Shown one piece after another: positions 32,823 to 41,732 of a stretch of 64,000 nucleotides of DNA. The DNA is from Oscillospiraceae bacterium. Its GTDB lineage: Bacteria > Bacillota > Clostridia > Oscillospirales > Oscillospiraceae. The notes beneath the pieces were generated by a model. It did not search any database. It was not told the DNA's origin and saw only the letters and a program-made list of their open reading frames with translations. How positions within the stretch are numbered: the stretch's first letter is position 1; the number at the start of each line of letters is the position of its first letter. The translations under genes were made by a program, and so were the position numbers. The stretch covers positions 1-64,000 of the forward strand of contig SVMH01000005.1 in the NCBI GenBank assembly GCA_015067525.1, in the 5' to 3' direction.

Positions 32823-32852
32823 TTGACAGAGCGGTAAAGTGGGAGGTATACT
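32823..32852 (+). promoter_or_regulatory. Promoter of the 100-aa gene
   Basis: TTGACA (32823-32828), 18-bp spacer, TATACT (32847-32852). A GC-rich inverted repeat CCGCCGC/GCGGCGG follows at 32867-32881. Confidence 0.8.
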
Positions 32853-32906
32853 TGGTTCATAAAAAACCGCCGCCGCGGCGGAAATTTGGCAAAAGGAGCG
32901 CAAATC

Positions 32907-33209
32907 ATGGAGATTAAGGAAAAGATCGAAGAGCTGCTGGAAAAGATCACCGCCGATGACGGCATTCTGGCACAGTTCAAGGAAGACCCCATCAAGACCG
33001 TGGAAGATCTGCTGGGCATCGATCTGCCGGACGAGAAGATCAAGGAGATCGTGGCTGCCATCAAGGCCAAGCTCGATTTTGACCAGCTGGACGATAAGTT
33101 CGACGATCTGGTGGACGGACTGAAGGGCAAGCTGGACATGGACGTTCTGGACGACACGGTGGAGGATCTGGGCGCCAAGCTGGGCGGCCTGTTCGGCAAG
33201 AAAAAGTAA
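32907..33209 (+). CDS. Small acidic helical protein, unknown function
   Basis: 100 aa, highly charged and predicted to be nearly all helix: MEIKEKIEELLEKITADDG, then LAQFKEDPIKTVEDLLGIDL, IKEIVAAIKAKLDFDQLDD and a Gly-Lys tail (LGGLFGKKK). The pattern L-x-x-F-x-x-D-P-x-x-x-x-x-x-L-G-I-x-L-P-x-x resembles NHLP/Nif11-type leader domains, but no peptide-modifying enzyme is in this window and no Cys-rich core follows, so I treat it as an orphan conserved protein. Strong promoter and AAAGGAG site; ATG 32907. Confidence 0.75.
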   Translation: MEIKEKIEELLEKITADDGILAQFKEDPIKTVEDLLGIDLPDEKIKEIVAAIKAKLDFDQLDDKFDDLVDGLKGKLDMDVLDDTVEDLGAKLGGLFGKKK

Positions 33210-33249
33210 GAAACGGCCGCGCCGGAGCGCATTTCGGCCAAATCTGACA

Positions 33250-33287
33250 AAATAGTTCTTTACAGATGGACTATTTCGGGTTAAAAT
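33250..33287 (+). promoter_or_regulatory. Promoter of the DUF1508 gene with a 7-bp inverted repeat
   Basis: TTTACA (33259-33264), 17-bp spacer, TAAAAT (33282-33287). AAATAGT (33250-33256) and ACTATTT (33270-33276) form a perfect inverted repeat over the -35. Confidence 0.6.
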
Positions 33288-33332
33288 GAACCAAAGACCC
33301 GGTATATCGGGAAAAGAAAATGAGGTGCAACT

Positions 33333-33698
33333 ATGGGTAAGTTTGTTGTTAAGGAAGTCAAGACCGGTTTCAAGTTCGACCTGAAGGCCGGTAACGGCGA
33401 AGTCATCGCCACCAGCGAAGTCTATACCACCGAGCAGGGCTGCCTGGGCGGCATCGAGAGCGTCCGCAAGAACGCTGTGGAAGCCAAGATGGAAGACCAG
33501 ACTGTTGAGAATTTCGAGACCGTCACCAACCCCAAGTTTGAAGTTTATGTGGATAAGGCCGGCGAGTTCCGCTTCCGCCTGAAGGCCCGCAACGGCGAGA
33601 TCATCGCCACCGGCGAGGGCTACAAGGCCAAGGCCTCCTGCCTCAACGGCATCGACAGCATCCGCCGCAATGCGCCGGACGCCGAGATCGTCAAGTAA
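33333..33698 (+). CDS. YegP-like protein with two DUF1508 repeats
   Basis: 121 aa made of two copies of the DUF1508 fold: FDLKAGNGEVIATSEVYTTE (about 15-34) and FRLKARNGEIIATGEGYKAK (about 78-97), each followed by C-L-x-G-I-x-S-(V/I)-(R/K)-(K/R)-N-A. Function unknown; family members are small cytosolic proteins linked to stress or phosphate-containing ligands only by inference. Single gene with its own promoter and terminator. Confidence 0.9.
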   Translation: MGKFVVKEVKTGFKFDLKAGNGEVIATSEVYTTEQGCLGGIESVRKNAVEAKMEDQTVENFETVTNPKFEVYVDKAGEFRFRLKARNGEIIATGEGYKAKASCLNGIDSIRRNAPDAEIVK

Positions 33699-33710
33699 AA
33701 GCCTATATCA

Positions 33711-33743
33711 AAAAAGTCCGCAGCCACAGGCTGCGGACTTTTT
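33711..33743 (+). terminator. Intrinsic terminator
   Basis: AAAAAGTCCGCAGC, CACA, GGCTGCGGACTTTTT. Confidence 0.92.
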
Positions 33744-33768
33744 CGCTGCTGCGCCGGGAAAAAGCCGG

Positions 33769-33797
33769 TTTACAAGGGATAGGAAGTTTGGTACAAT
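33769..33797 (+). promoter_or_regulatory. Promoter of deoC-deoD
   Basis: TTTACA (33769-33774), 17-bp spacer ending TGG, TACAAT (33792-33797). Confidence 0.75.
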
Positions 33798-33846
33798 ATA
33801 AGGTAACTTTAATAAGGGAAAAAGCCCCGAGAGAGGAGTTATTGAA

Positions 33847-34524
33847 ATGAATCAGGATATCCGCAATATTCTCGCCATCGTGGACCATACCCTGCTGGCA
33901 CAGGGTGCCACCTGGGATGAGATCCGCGCCATCTGCGACGACGGCATGAAGTACGGCTGCGCCAGCGTGTGCATCCCTGCCTCCTATGTCAAGAAGGCTG
34001 CCGAGTATGTGGACGGCAAGCTGCCCATCTGCACCGTCATCGGCTTCCCCAACGGCTATTCCACCACCGCCGTCAAGTGCGCCGAGACCCGTGACGCCGT
34101 GGCCAACGGTGCTTCGGAGATCGACATGGTCATCAACATCGGCTGGGTCAAGGACGGCCTGTACGATCTGGTGCTGGACGAGATCCGCGCCATCAAGGAA
34201 GCCTGCGGCGGCAAGCTTTTGAAGGTCATCATTGAGACCTGCCTCCTCACCGATGAGGAGAAGGTGGAGATGTGCCGCGTTGTCAGCCAGTCCGGCGCCG
34301 AATATATCAAGACCTCCACCGGCTTTGCCGGCGGCGGTGCCACCCGCGCTGACGTGGCTTTGTTCAAGGCCAATGTGGCCCCTCATGTGAAGATCAAGGC
34401 TGCCGGCGGTATTTCCAATCTGGATGACGCCCGCGATTTTATGGCTCTGGGCGCCGAGCGTCTGGGTACTTCCCGCATCGTCAAGGCGGTCAAGAACATC
34501 CAGACCACGGACGACACTTATTAA
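33847..34524 (+). CDS. deoC: Deoxyribose-phosphate aldolase
   Basis: Splits 2-deoxyribose 5-phosphate into glyceraldehyde 3-phosphate and acetaldehyde. 225-aa TIM barrel. The Schiff-base Lys is in [14 protein letters not shown] (about residue 157), the catalytic Lys/Asp partners are in [11 protein letters not shown] and [17 protein letters not shown] precedes the ATG. deoD follows 20 bp later and the two form a nucleoside-degradation operon. Confidence 0.96.
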   Translation: MNQDIRNILAIVDHTLLAQGATWDEIRAICDDGMKYGCASVCIPASYVKKAAEYVDGKLPICTVIGFPNGYSTTAVKCAETRDAVANGASEIDMVINIGWVKDGLYDLVLDEIRAIKEACGGKLLKVIIETCLLTDEEKVEMCRVVSQSGAEYIKTSTGFAGGGATRADVALFKANVAPHVKIKAAGGISNLDDARDFMALGAERLGTSRIVKAVKNIQTTDDTY

Positions 34525-34544
34525 GAGAAAAGGAGACACGAACT

Positions 34545-35267
34545 ATGCCTACTGCTCACAATAACGCCCCCAAGGGCGCATTCGCCAAGACCGTGCTGAT
34601 GCCCGGCGATCCCCTGCGCGCCAAGTTCATCGCCGAGACTTTCCTGGAAAACCCCGTTCTGGTCAACAATGTCCGCGGCATTCAGGGCTATACCGGCACC
34701 TATAAGGGTGTCCCTGTGTCCGTGATGGCCTCCGGTATGGGTATTCCCACCATCGGCATTTACTCCTACGAGCTGTTCACCGAGTATGACGTGGACAACA
34801 TCATCCGTGTCGGCTCCGCCGGTGCCATGCGCGCCGATCTGGAGCTGGGCTGTGTGGTGGCCGGCATGGGCGCCTGCACCAACTCCAGCTATCCCGAACA
34901 GTATGAGCTGGGCGGCACCTTCGCCCCCATCGCCTCCTTTGAACTGCTGATGGCCGCCGTGGAGGCCGCCAAGGAGCTGGGCGTCAAGATGCCCGTGGGT
35001 AACCTCTACTCCTCTGACACGTTCTACGATGCCGCACAGCGCAATATGCGCTGGACCAAGATGGGCGTCATGGCCGTGGAAATGGAGGCTGCGGGCCTGT
35101 ACTGCAACGCCGCCTATACCGGCAAGCGTGCTCTGGCCATCTGCTCCATCTCCGACAACCTGATCACCGGCGAGGAGCTGTCCGCCGATGACCGCCAGAC
35201 CACCTTCACCAATATGATGAAGATCGGCCTGGAGATCGCCGTGAAAATGGCCAAGCAGGAAGGCTGA
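34545..35267 (+). CDS. deoD: Purine nucleoside phosphorylase DeoD
   Basis: Phosphorolyses purine (deoxy)nucleosides to base plus (deoxy)ribose 1-phosphate. 240 aa, hexameric DeoD type: LMPGDPLRAKFIAETFL, GSAGAMRADLELG, the EMEAAGLYCNA substrate segment and SISDN loop (catalytic Asp) are present. Directly follows deoC, and the BMP-type nucleoside transport genes start 180 bp downstream. Confidence 0.96.
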   Translation: MPTAHNNAPKGAFAKTVLMPGDPLRAKFIAETFLENPVLVNNVRGIQGYTGTYKGVPVSVMASGMGIPTIGIYSYELFTEYDVDNIIRVGSAGAMRADLELGCVVAGMGACTNSSYPEQYELGGTFAPIASFELLMAAVEAAKELGVKMPVGNLYSSDTFYDAAQRNMRWTKMGVMAVEMEAAGLYCNAAYTGKRALAICSISDNLITGEELSADDRQTTFTNMMKIGLEIAVKMAKQEG

Positions 35268-35275
35268 CATAACAG

Positions 35276-35307
35276 GAAAACGGGCAAAACTGCCCGTTTT
35301 CTTTTTT
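35276..35307 (+). terminator. Intrinsic terminator of deoCD
   Basis: GAAAACGGGCA, AAAC, TGCCCGTTTTCTTTTTT. Confidence 0.88.
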
Positions 35308-35363
35308 CGCGTCGGAATTTCATCATTAATTTTTGCCAAAAGAAGAAAAGGGGCGAAAAAGGG

Positions 35364-35392
35364 GTTGCCTTTATGAGAAAAGTTTGATATAA
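35364..35392 (+). promoter_or_regulatory. Promoter of the BMP lipoprotein gene
   Basis: TTGCCT, 17-bp spacer ending TGA, TATAAT; a second TATAAT lies about 30 bp downstream. Confidence 0.7.
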
Positions 35393-35444
35393 TGCACGGG
35401 CTTGGGTAAAAACCCGATATAATTTTAGAAAGGTATGAAGAATA

Positions 35445-36590
35445 ATGAAGAAGATTCTTGCTCTGATCCTGGCTCTGGTCATGGCTCTGTCTCTGGTCGC
35501 TTGCGGCGAGAAGCAGCCCGAGACCCCCGAAGAGCCCGAGTACAAGGTTGCCATGGTTACCGACTACGGTGATATCACCGACCAGTCCTTCAACCAGACC
35601 ACCTACGAGGCCTGCAAGGCTTTCTGCGATGCCAACAGCATTAAGTTTACTTACTACAAGCCCGCTGGTGACTCCGATGCCGAGCGTATCGCCATGATTG
35701 AGAAGGCCGTTGACGAGGGTTACAACGTCATCGTCCTGCCCGGCTTTGCTTTCGCCAACGCCATCGCCGGCACTGCCCCCACCTACCCCGATGTCAAGTT
35801 CATCGCTCTGGACGTTGCTGAGTTCGACCTGACCTCCGCCGGCCTGACCGCCGACACCATGAAGAACGTCTACTCCGCCGTTTATCAGGAAGAGCTGTCC
35901 GGTTACATGGCCGGTTACGCCGCTGTGAAGCTGGGCTACAAGAAGCTGGGCTTCCTGGGTGGTATGGCTGTTCCCGCTGTTCAGCGTTTCGGCTACGGCT
36001 ACGTGCAGGGCATCGATGCTGCTGCCAAGGAGCTGGGCATCACTGTTGACCTGAACTATGTCTATGGTGGTCTGTTCTACGGCACTCCCGACTTCACCGC
36101 TGCTATGGATACCTGGTATCAGGGCGGCACTGAGGTCGTCTTCGCTTGCGGCGGCGGCATCTTCACCTCCGCTGTTGAGGCTGCTGTTAAGGTTGACGGC
36201 GCCAAGGTCATCGGCGTTGACGTTGACCAGGCTGGCGTGATCGCCGGTGTTGCCGGTATGGGCACCGACACCTCCCTGACTGTTACCTCCGCCATGAAGG
36301 GTCTGTATCCCACCACCGTTGACACCCTGACCGACGTCATCGTCAACGGCAACTGGGAGAAGTACGCCGGCAAGGTTGCTACTCTGGGTCTGGTGAGCGG
36401 CGACGATCCCACCCTGAACTATGTCCAGATCCCCATGGAGTCCACCCAGTGGAGCGACAGCTTCACCAAGGACGACTACAAGGCTCTGGTGAAGGGTATG
36501 TTCGACGGCACCATCAAGGTTTCTGCTGATACTTCCGCTGCTCCCGTTGTCACCAACGTGAACGTGACCTATCAGGATCAGATCGCCTAA
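35445..36590 (+). CDS. BMP family nucleoside-binding lipoprotein
   Basis: 381 aa substrate-binding protein of the BMP/PnrA family, anchored outside by a lipid. Signal peptide MKKILALILALVMALSLVAC with the lipid-bearing Cys at 20. The mature part shows the type I fold (VAMVTDYGDITDQSFNQTTYEA, AMIEKAVDEGYNVIVLPGFAF). Codon use is highly optimised and unlike its permeases, as expected for an abundant binding protein. It has its own terminator; the ATPase and permeases follow, so expression is separately tuned. Confidence 0.93.
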   Translation: MKKILALILALVMALSLVACGEKQPETPEEPEYKVAMVTDYGDITDQSFNQTTYEACKAFCDANSIKFTYYKPAGDSDAERIAMIEKAVDEGYNVIVLPGFAFANAIAGTAPTYPDVKFIALDVAEFDLTSAGLTADTMKNVYSAVYQEELSGYMAGYAAVKLGYKKLGFLGGMAVPAVQRFGYGYVQGIDAAAKELGITVDLNYVYGGLFYGTPDFTAAMDTWYQGGTEVVFACGGGIFTSAVEAAVKVDGAKVIGVDVDQAGVIAGVAGMGTDTSLTVTSAMKGLYPTTVDTLTDVIVNGNWEKYAGKVATLGLVSGDDPTLNYVQIPMESTQWSDSFTKDDYKALVKGMFDGTIKVSADTSAAPVVTNVNVTYQDQIA

Positions 36591-36605
36591 TCGGATATCT
36601 GCTAC

Positions 36606-36641
36606 TAAAAAAGAGGACGGGAAAAACCCGTCCTCTTTTTT
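36606..36641 (+). terminator. Intrinsic terminator of the BMP gene
   Basis: AAAAGAGGACGGG, AAAAA, CCCGTCCTCTTTTTT. Confidence 0.9.
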
Positions 36642-36785
36642 CTTTGTTTTACGGCCAAATGAGGCAAAACGCATAAAATTTCTTTGCGTTCGCCGGTTTG
36701 ATATGGTATACTGAATATATTATATGGTTTCCGTCCCCGTGAATGTTCGTGTGCGGGCCATGAAAACGGAAGGAGGGCGTTCAAC

Positions 36786-38324
36786 TTGGAAACTCCGTAT
36801 GCAATTGAAATGCTGAATATCACCAAAAAGTTCCCAGGTATCATCGCCAATGACAACATTACCCTGCAGCTGCGCAAGGGTGAGATCCATGCCCTGCTGG
36901 GCGAAAACGGCGCCGGTAAATCCACGCTGATGTCTGTTCTGTTCGGCCTTTATCAGCCGGAAGAGGGCGAGATCCGCAAGGACGGCAAGGTGGTTTCCAT
37001 CAAGAACCCCAATGACGCCAATGCGCTGGGTATCGGCATGGTGCACCAGCACTTCAAGCTGGTGGAATGCTTCAGCGTGCTGGACAACATCATTCTGGGC
37101 GTGGAGCCCACGAAGAACGGCTTCCTGCAGAAGAAGGAAGCACGGGAAAAGGTCGTAGCCCTGTCGGAAAAGTACGGCCTGCAGGTGGATCCCGATGCCA
37201 TCATTGAGGACATCACCGTCGGTATGCAGCAGCGCACCGAGATCCTCAAAATGCTCTATCGCGACAATGAGATCCTGATCTTCGACGAGCCTACCGCCGT
37301 GCTGACTCCCCAGGAGATCGACGAGCTGATGCAGATCATGCGCAATCTGGCTGCCGAGGGCAAGTCCATCCTCTTCATCTCCCACAAGCTGGCCGAGATC
37401 ATGGCTGTGGCCGACCGCTGCAGCGTGCTGCGCAAGGGTAAGTATATCGGCACCGTGGAGACTGCCAACACCACCATGGAAGAGCTGTCTGCCATGATGG
37501 TGGGCCGCAACGTCAACTTCCACGTGGAGAAGAAGCCCTCCGTTCCCGGCGAGACCGTGCTGGAAGTGAAGAACATGTCTGTGGCTTCCAAGCGCAGCAA
37601 GGAAAACGCCGTCAATAAGGTGTCCTTCACCGTGCGCCGCGGCGAGATCGTCTGCATCGCCGGTATCGACGGCAACGGCCAGACCGAGCTGGTGTACGGC
37701 CTGTCCGGTCTGGAGCCCCTCAGCGAGGGCAGCGTCAGCCTGTGCGGCAAGGACATCACCCGCGCCCCCATCCGCCAGCGTAGTGTGAGTGGCATGAGCC
37801 ATATCCCCGAGGACCGTCATAAGCACGGTCTGGTGCTGGATTATTCTCTGGAGGACAATATGGTGCTCCAGCGCTACTTTGAGCCGGAGTTCACCTCCAA
37901 GGCCGGGTTCCTGCGCCGCGACAATATCCGCGCTTATGCCGAGCGCCTCATTGAGCAGTATGACGTCCGTTCCGGTCAGGGTCCCATCACCCGCGCCCGC
38001 AGCATGTCCGGCGGTAACCAGCAGAAGGCCATCGTGGCCCGCGAGATCGATAAGAATCCCGAACTGCTGATCGCCGTTCAGCCCACCCGTGGTCTGGACG
38101 TGGGTGCCATCGAGTATATCCACAAGCAGCTGGTGGCCCAGCGCGACGCCGGCAAGGCGGTGCTGCTGGTGTCGCTGGAACTGGACGAGGTCATGGACGT
38201 GCCCGACCGCATCCTGGTGATGTACGAGGGTGAGATCGTGGGCGAACTGGATCCCAAGACCACCACACAGGAAGAACTGGGCCTGTATATGGCCGGTGCC
38301 AAGAGAGATGAGGTGAAGGCATGA
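36786..38324 (+). CDS. nupO: Nucleoside ABC transporter ATPase (two nucleotide-binding domains)
   Basis: 512-aa double ATPase of the RbsA/YufO type. First domain: Walker A GENGAGKSTL (about residue 40), a signature degenerate as VGMQQRTEI, Walker B ILIFDEPTAV. Second domain: GIDGNGQ (altered Walker A), signature MSGGNQQKAI and LIAVQPTRGLD. TTG start at 36786 with GGAGGGCG upstream. Permeases 1 and 2 overlap by 4 and 1 bp, so one operon nupOPQ. Together with the BMP lipoprotein this is a nucleoside importer. Confidence 0.93.
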   Translation: METPYAIEMLNITKKFPGIIANDNITLQLRKGEIHALLGENGAGKSTLMSVLFGLYQPEEGEIRKDGKVVSIKNPNDANALGIGMVHQHFKLVECFSVLDNIILGVEPTKNGFLQKKEAREKVVALSEKYGLQVDPDAIIEDITVGMQQRTEILKMLYRDNEILIFDEPTAVLTPQEIDELMQIMRNLAAEGKSILFISHKLAEIMAVADRCSVLRKGKYIGTVETANTTMEELSAMMVGRNVNFHVEKKPSVPGETVLEVKNMSVASKRSKENAVNKVSFTVRRGEIVCIAGIDGNGQTELVYGLSGLEPLSEGSVSLCGKDITRAPIRQRSVSGMSHIPEDRHKHGLVLDYSLEDNMVLQRYFEPEFTSKAGFLRRDNIRAYAERLIEQYDVRSGQGPITRARSMSGGNQQKAIVAREIDKNPELLIAVQPTRGLDVGAIEYIHKQLVAQRDAGKAVLLVSLELDEVMDVPDRILVMYEGEIVGELDPKTTTQEELGLYMAGAKRDEVKA

Positions 38325-39457
38325 AGAAGAATATTCTGAAAAATGACGGCGTTCAGTCGTTGATTGCCTCCCTGATCTGCATCGTGCTGGGTATGCTGAT
38401 TGGCTTCATCGTGCTGCTGTTCATCAACCCGTCCGGCGCAGGCGAAGCCATCGTGACCGTCATGAAGAACTTCCTGACCTACAGCAAGCCTGCCACCCAG
38501 ATGAAGTATCTGGGCAACACGCTGGTCAAGACGGCTCCGCTGCTGATGTGTTCTCTGTCCATCCTGTTTGCCTATAAGGTGGGCCTTTTCAACATCGGCG
38601 CTGCCGGCCAGTACTGTGCCGGCGTGGGCCTGGCGCTGTATGCAGCTCTGGGCTGGCATGCTCCGTGGTGGGTGTGCCTGCTGGCGGCTATGGCAGCCGG
38701 TGCGCTGCTGGGCGCTATCAGCGGTCTCCTCAAGGCTTACTGCAATGTCAACGAGGTCATCTCCGGCATCATGCTCAACTGGATCACCCTGTATCTCGTG
38801 AACATGCTGCTGACGCTGGTGAAGGAAGAAACCAGCCCCTACACGGCTCACATCTCCAGCGTTAACCCCGGTGCTCTGCTGCCTACGCTGGGTCTGGGCG
38901 CACTGTTTACCAACAACCAGTATGTCACTATTGCTATCCCTCTGGCCATCCTGATGGCCTTCGTGGTGTGGATCGTGCTGGACAAGACCCGCTTTGGTTA
39001 TGAGCTGCGGGCAACCGGCAGCAACAAGAATGCCGCCAAGTACTGCGGCATGGCCGAAAAGCGCAACATCATCGTCACGCTGATCATCGGCGGCGCGCTG
39101 GCCGGCATGGGTGCCGCCCTGCTGTACCTCACCGGTTTTGAGCAGTGGAACTGCTCCACGGCTGCTGTGCCTGCCATGGGCTTCAACGGTATCGCCGCTG
39201 CTTTCCTGGGCGGTCTGCATCCCGTGGGCTCGATCCTTGCCTCCTTCTTTATCCAGCATATCACCATCGGCGGTGCCTATGTGGATAAGACCATGTACTG
39301 TGCGCAGATCTCTGATCTGATCAGCGCCATCATCATCTACCTGTGCGGCTTCGTGCTGTTTATGAAGCACGTCATGAACACCGGTATTGCCAAGAACGAG
39401 GCTAAGGCGGCTGCCAAGCTTGCAGCCAAGTCTGAGGAGAAAGGAGGCGATCAGTAA
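38321..39457 (+). CDS. nupP: Nucleoside ABC transporter permease 1
   Basis: 378-aa permease of the BPD_transp_2 family (RbsC/YufP-like) with about nine hydrophobic segments. Its ATG overlaps the TGA of the ATPase gene (ATGA), which couples translation. GLFNIGAAGQYCAGVGLAL and the conserved loop GYELRATGSNKNAAKYCGM (a typical permease-ATPase contact) are visible. A short Ala/Lys-rich C-terminal tail ends it. Confidence 0.92.
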   Translation: MKKNILKNDGVQSLIASLICIVLGMLIGFIVLLFINPSGAGEAIVTVMKNFLTYSKPATQMKYLGNTLVKTAPLLMCSLSILFAYKVGLFNIGAAGQYCAGVGLALYAALGWHAPWWVCLLAAMAAGALLGAISGLLKAYCNVNEVISGIMLNWITLYLVNMLLTLVKEETSPYTAHISSVNPGALLPTLGLGALFTNNQYVTIAIPLAILMAFVVWIVLDKTRFGYELRATGSNKNAAKYCGMAEKRNIIVTLIIGGALAGMGAALLYLTGFEQWNCSTAAVPAMGFNGIAAAFLGGLHPVGSILASFFIQHITIGGAYVDKTMYCAQISDLISAIIIYLCGFVLFMKHVMNTGIAKNEAKAAAKLAAKSEEKGGDQ

Positions 39458-40398
39458 TGTTACTGCTGGTGCAATATACGCTGATCTTCTCCTCCGTGCT
39501 GATCCTTGTGGCTCTGGGCGGCTGTATCTCTGAGCGCTCCGGCGTCATCAACCTGGGTCTGGAAGGCATCATGGTCATCGGCGCCATGGGCGGCGCGCTG
39601 ACCATGCGGTATCTGCCCGAGGGAAGCCCGGCCATCGTCACCATCCTGACGGTGCTGCTGGTCGCCGCTCTGGCGGGTATGCTTTACTCCTCCTTGCTGG
39701 CTGTGGCCTGCATCAACTTCAAGGCCGACCAGACCATCGTCGGTACGGCTCTGAACCTGCTGGGTACCGCCGGCGCCACCGTCATCGTCAAGGCCATCAA
39801 CACGGCGGCCGACCCCGATGACGTGTCTTCCGTGGTGCAGTACGCGATCCCCAAGAAGGCGTTTCTGGTGAACATCGGTGACTTTGAATTCAACTGGTTC
39901 ATGGTGGTTACCGTGATCGCTCTGGTGCTGGTGTATGTGATGCTCTATAAGACCCGCTTCGGCCTGCGTCTGATGGCCTGCGGTGAGCATCCTCAGGCTG
40001 CCGACTCCGTGGGTATCAACGTCTACAAAATGCGTTGGGCCGGTGTTCTGATCTCCGGTGCTCTGGGCGGTCTGGGCGGCATCGTGTTTATCACCGCCGG
40101 CGTGTCCGAGTGGCGCTTCGAGTACGGCGTGGCCGGCTTCGGCTTCCTGTCTCTGGCGGTTATGATCTTCGGTCAGTGGAAACCCCTGCGCATCGCGCTG
40201 GCGGCGTTGCTGTTCGGTATGTTCCGCGCCCTGTCCAACGTGTACATCGGCTTCGATTTCCTGATGGCACTGAATCTGCCCGGTCAGGTCTACAACATGA
40301 TGCCCTACATCATCTCTCTGGTGGTGCTGGCCTTCACGTCCAAGAAGTCCCGCGCACCCAAGGCGGAGGGTATTCCCTACGACAAGGGACAGCGCTGA
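39457..40398 (+). CDS. nupQ: Nucleoside ABC transporter permease 2
   Basis: 313-aa second permease. TAATG overlap with the previous stop couples translation. The family regions ERSGVINLGLEGIMVIGAMGG and FGLRLMACGEHPQAADSVGINV are present. Last gene of the operon; bidirectional terminator at 40417-40449. Confidence 0.92.
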   Translation: MLLLVQYTLIFSSVLILVALGGCISERSGVINLGLEGIMVIGAMGGALTMRYLPEGSPAIVTILTVLLVAALAGMLYSSLLAVACINFKADQTIVGTALNLLGTAGATVIVKAINTAADPDDVSSVVQYAIPKKAFLVNIGDFEFNWFMVVTVIALVLVYVMLYKTRFGLRLMACGEHPQAADSVGINVYKMRWAGVLISGALGGLGGIVFITAGVSEWRFEYGVAGFGFLSLAVMIFGQWKPLRIALAALLFGMFRALSNVYIGFDFLMALNLPGQVYNMMPYIISLVVLAFTSKKSRAPKAEGIPYDKGQR

Positions 40399-40416
40399 CG
40401 CTGCTGCGATCAAGAA

Positions 40417-40449
40417 TAAAAAAAGACGGCCGATTGGCCGTCTTTTTTT
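40417..40449. terminator. Bidirectional terminator
   Basis: AAAAAGACGGCC, GATT, GGCCGTCTTTTTTT. Confidence 0.92.
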
Positions 40450-40453
40450 GCGC

Positions 40454-41350
40454 TTATGTGATCCACCTCCAGACAAAAAAGGCCAGCGCGGCGGAGATCG
40501 CACTCTGCAGCGCCTTACCCCGCAGGTGCGGCCGCAGCGCGAGGCCCGTGCCGCTGAGCACTGCCGCCGTCTGACAGTGGACGCTCAACCCGCCCCAGCC
40601 CAGCAGCGCGGCGGCCATCACAAAGCCGCGGTGCCCGTCGGGCAGGGTCAAAATACCCTGCGTCAGCTCCGCAAAGCCCAACAGCAGCGGATGGGGCAGG
40701 TGGGTGAGTGAGGTCAAAAGCTGCAGCGCGGTGTAGAAAAAGGTGACGAAGGAGCAGATCTGCACCATGGTGCTGCCAGCATCACCGATAGACTGCACCA
40801 GTGCCTCGGCGAAAGACGGGCTTGGTGATCGCGGCTCCTGCGGGGCGGTAAACGGCGTTCTTGGCCGGTAGAGCAGCGCGATAACGGCGGCGGCTGCCGC
40901 GTGGATGAGATAGAGATATATGCCGATCCGCAGGCTGCCGAACCGTCCCAGACCCACAAGGCCCAGAATGAAAGCGGGACCTGCGTTGTTGCAAAACAGC
41001 AGCAGATGCTCCGCCTCCTGCGGCGAAAGACGGCCTGCGCGGCAAAGCTGGCCGATCAGCCGCGGTCCTGTGGGATAGCCACCCAGAAGGGAGAGGAAAA
41101 AGACGCTGACGCCGGTGCCGCTGCAGCCCAGCACCCATCCGGCGGTCTGCTGTAGGCGCGGGGACAAAAGGTCTGCCCCGCCGAGGGAGAGAAAAAGGGA
41201 CGAGAGCACCAGAAACGGGAACAGAGACGGCACCACCGAGCCGGCGCACAGCTGTAAACCCTGCCGCACCGCCTCGGCGGCGGAGGCGGAAAAGCACAGC
41301 ATAAGGGCCATGACGGCCAGAAGTGTGGCGGAAACCACGCGCATTTTCAC
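40454..41350 (-). CDS. Sporulation membrane protein YlbJ/SpoVV-like (nucleoside-recognition Gate domain)
   Basis: 298 aa with about eight hydrophobic segments. GCSGTGVSVFFLSLLGGYPTG and the paired region LCNNAGPAFILGLVGLG are the Gate-domain pattern of YlbJ, which moves dipicolinic acid toward the forespore in Bacillus. The protein is shorter than YlbJ (about 400 aa), so a related sporulation membrane protein is also possible. GTG 41350 is preceded by AAGGAGG 7 bp away; the ATG 41344 is 13 bp away. It is divergent from yqfC. Confidence 0.75.
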   Translation of the reverse strand: MKMRVVSATLLAVMALMLCFSASAAEAVRQGLQLCAGSVVPSLFPFLVLSSLFLSLGGADLLSPRLQQTAGWVLGCSGTGVSVFFLSLLGGYPTGPRLIGQLCRAGRLSPQEAEHLLLFCNNAGPAFILGLVGLGRFGSLRIGIYLYLIHAAAAAVIALLYRPRTPFTAPQEPRSPSPSFAEALVQSIGDAGSTMVQICSFVTFFYTALQLLTSLTHLPHPLLLGFAELTQGILTLPDGHRGFVMAAALLGWGGLSVHCQTAAVLSGTGLALRPHLRGKALQSAISAALAFFVWRWIT

Positions 41351-41435
41351 GGCCCCACCTCCTTTTGCACAGCCTATGCGCCGCCCGGGCAAGTTTTGAC
41401 CGGATGGCGCATATCTTTTTTCGAGGAGGTGGCGC

Positions 41436-41732
41436 ATGGGACGGGGAATTTGGAGCCGCGCCGGCGCGGAAGCCGTGGAGCGGCTGGACCTGCCGCCGGA
41501 GCTGGCCTACGGCGTGCCGCAGATCGAACTGATGGGCCAGCAGCAGTTTCTGATGGCCCACCATAAGGGGGTGCTGTCCTACAGCACGCAGCTGGTGGAG
41601 ATCAGCGGCGGCGATCTGGTGGTACGGCTGACGGGACGGGATCTGCAGCTGCTGGCCATGACGGAGGAGGAGCTGCGCTTAGGCGGCGTGATCGAAAAGG
41701 TGGAACTGGTGAATCTATGTACAGAAAAATGA
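41436..41732 (+). CDS. yqfC: Sporulation protein YqfC
   Basis: 98 aa. The conserved core is RLDLPPELAYGVPQIELMG and ILSYSTQLVEI-type text (here VLSYSTQLVEIS) followed by VVRLTGRDLQL. A mother-cell sporulation protein made under sigma-E in Bacillus; its exact task is unknown. First gene of the phoH operon; ends inside yqfD (16-bp overlap). Confidence 0.88.
   Translation: MGRGIWSRAGAEAVERLDLPPELAYGVPQIELMGQQQFLMAHHKGVLSYSTQLVEISGGDLVVRLTGRDLQLLAMTEEELRLGGVIEKVELVNLCTEK

Noticed and set aside
32907-33209. RiPP precursor gene
   Set aside because: No modification enzyme, transporter or protease of a RiPP cluster within the window, and no Cys/Ser/Thr-rich core at the C-terminus.
36721-36785. Purine riboswitch upstream of the nucleoside ABC genes
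   Set aside because: The conserved three-way-junction core and loop sequences of purine riboswitches cannot be found.
41391-41435. Sigma-E promoter before yqfC
   Set aside because: A CATATCTT string could be a -10, but no matching -35 lies at the right distance.
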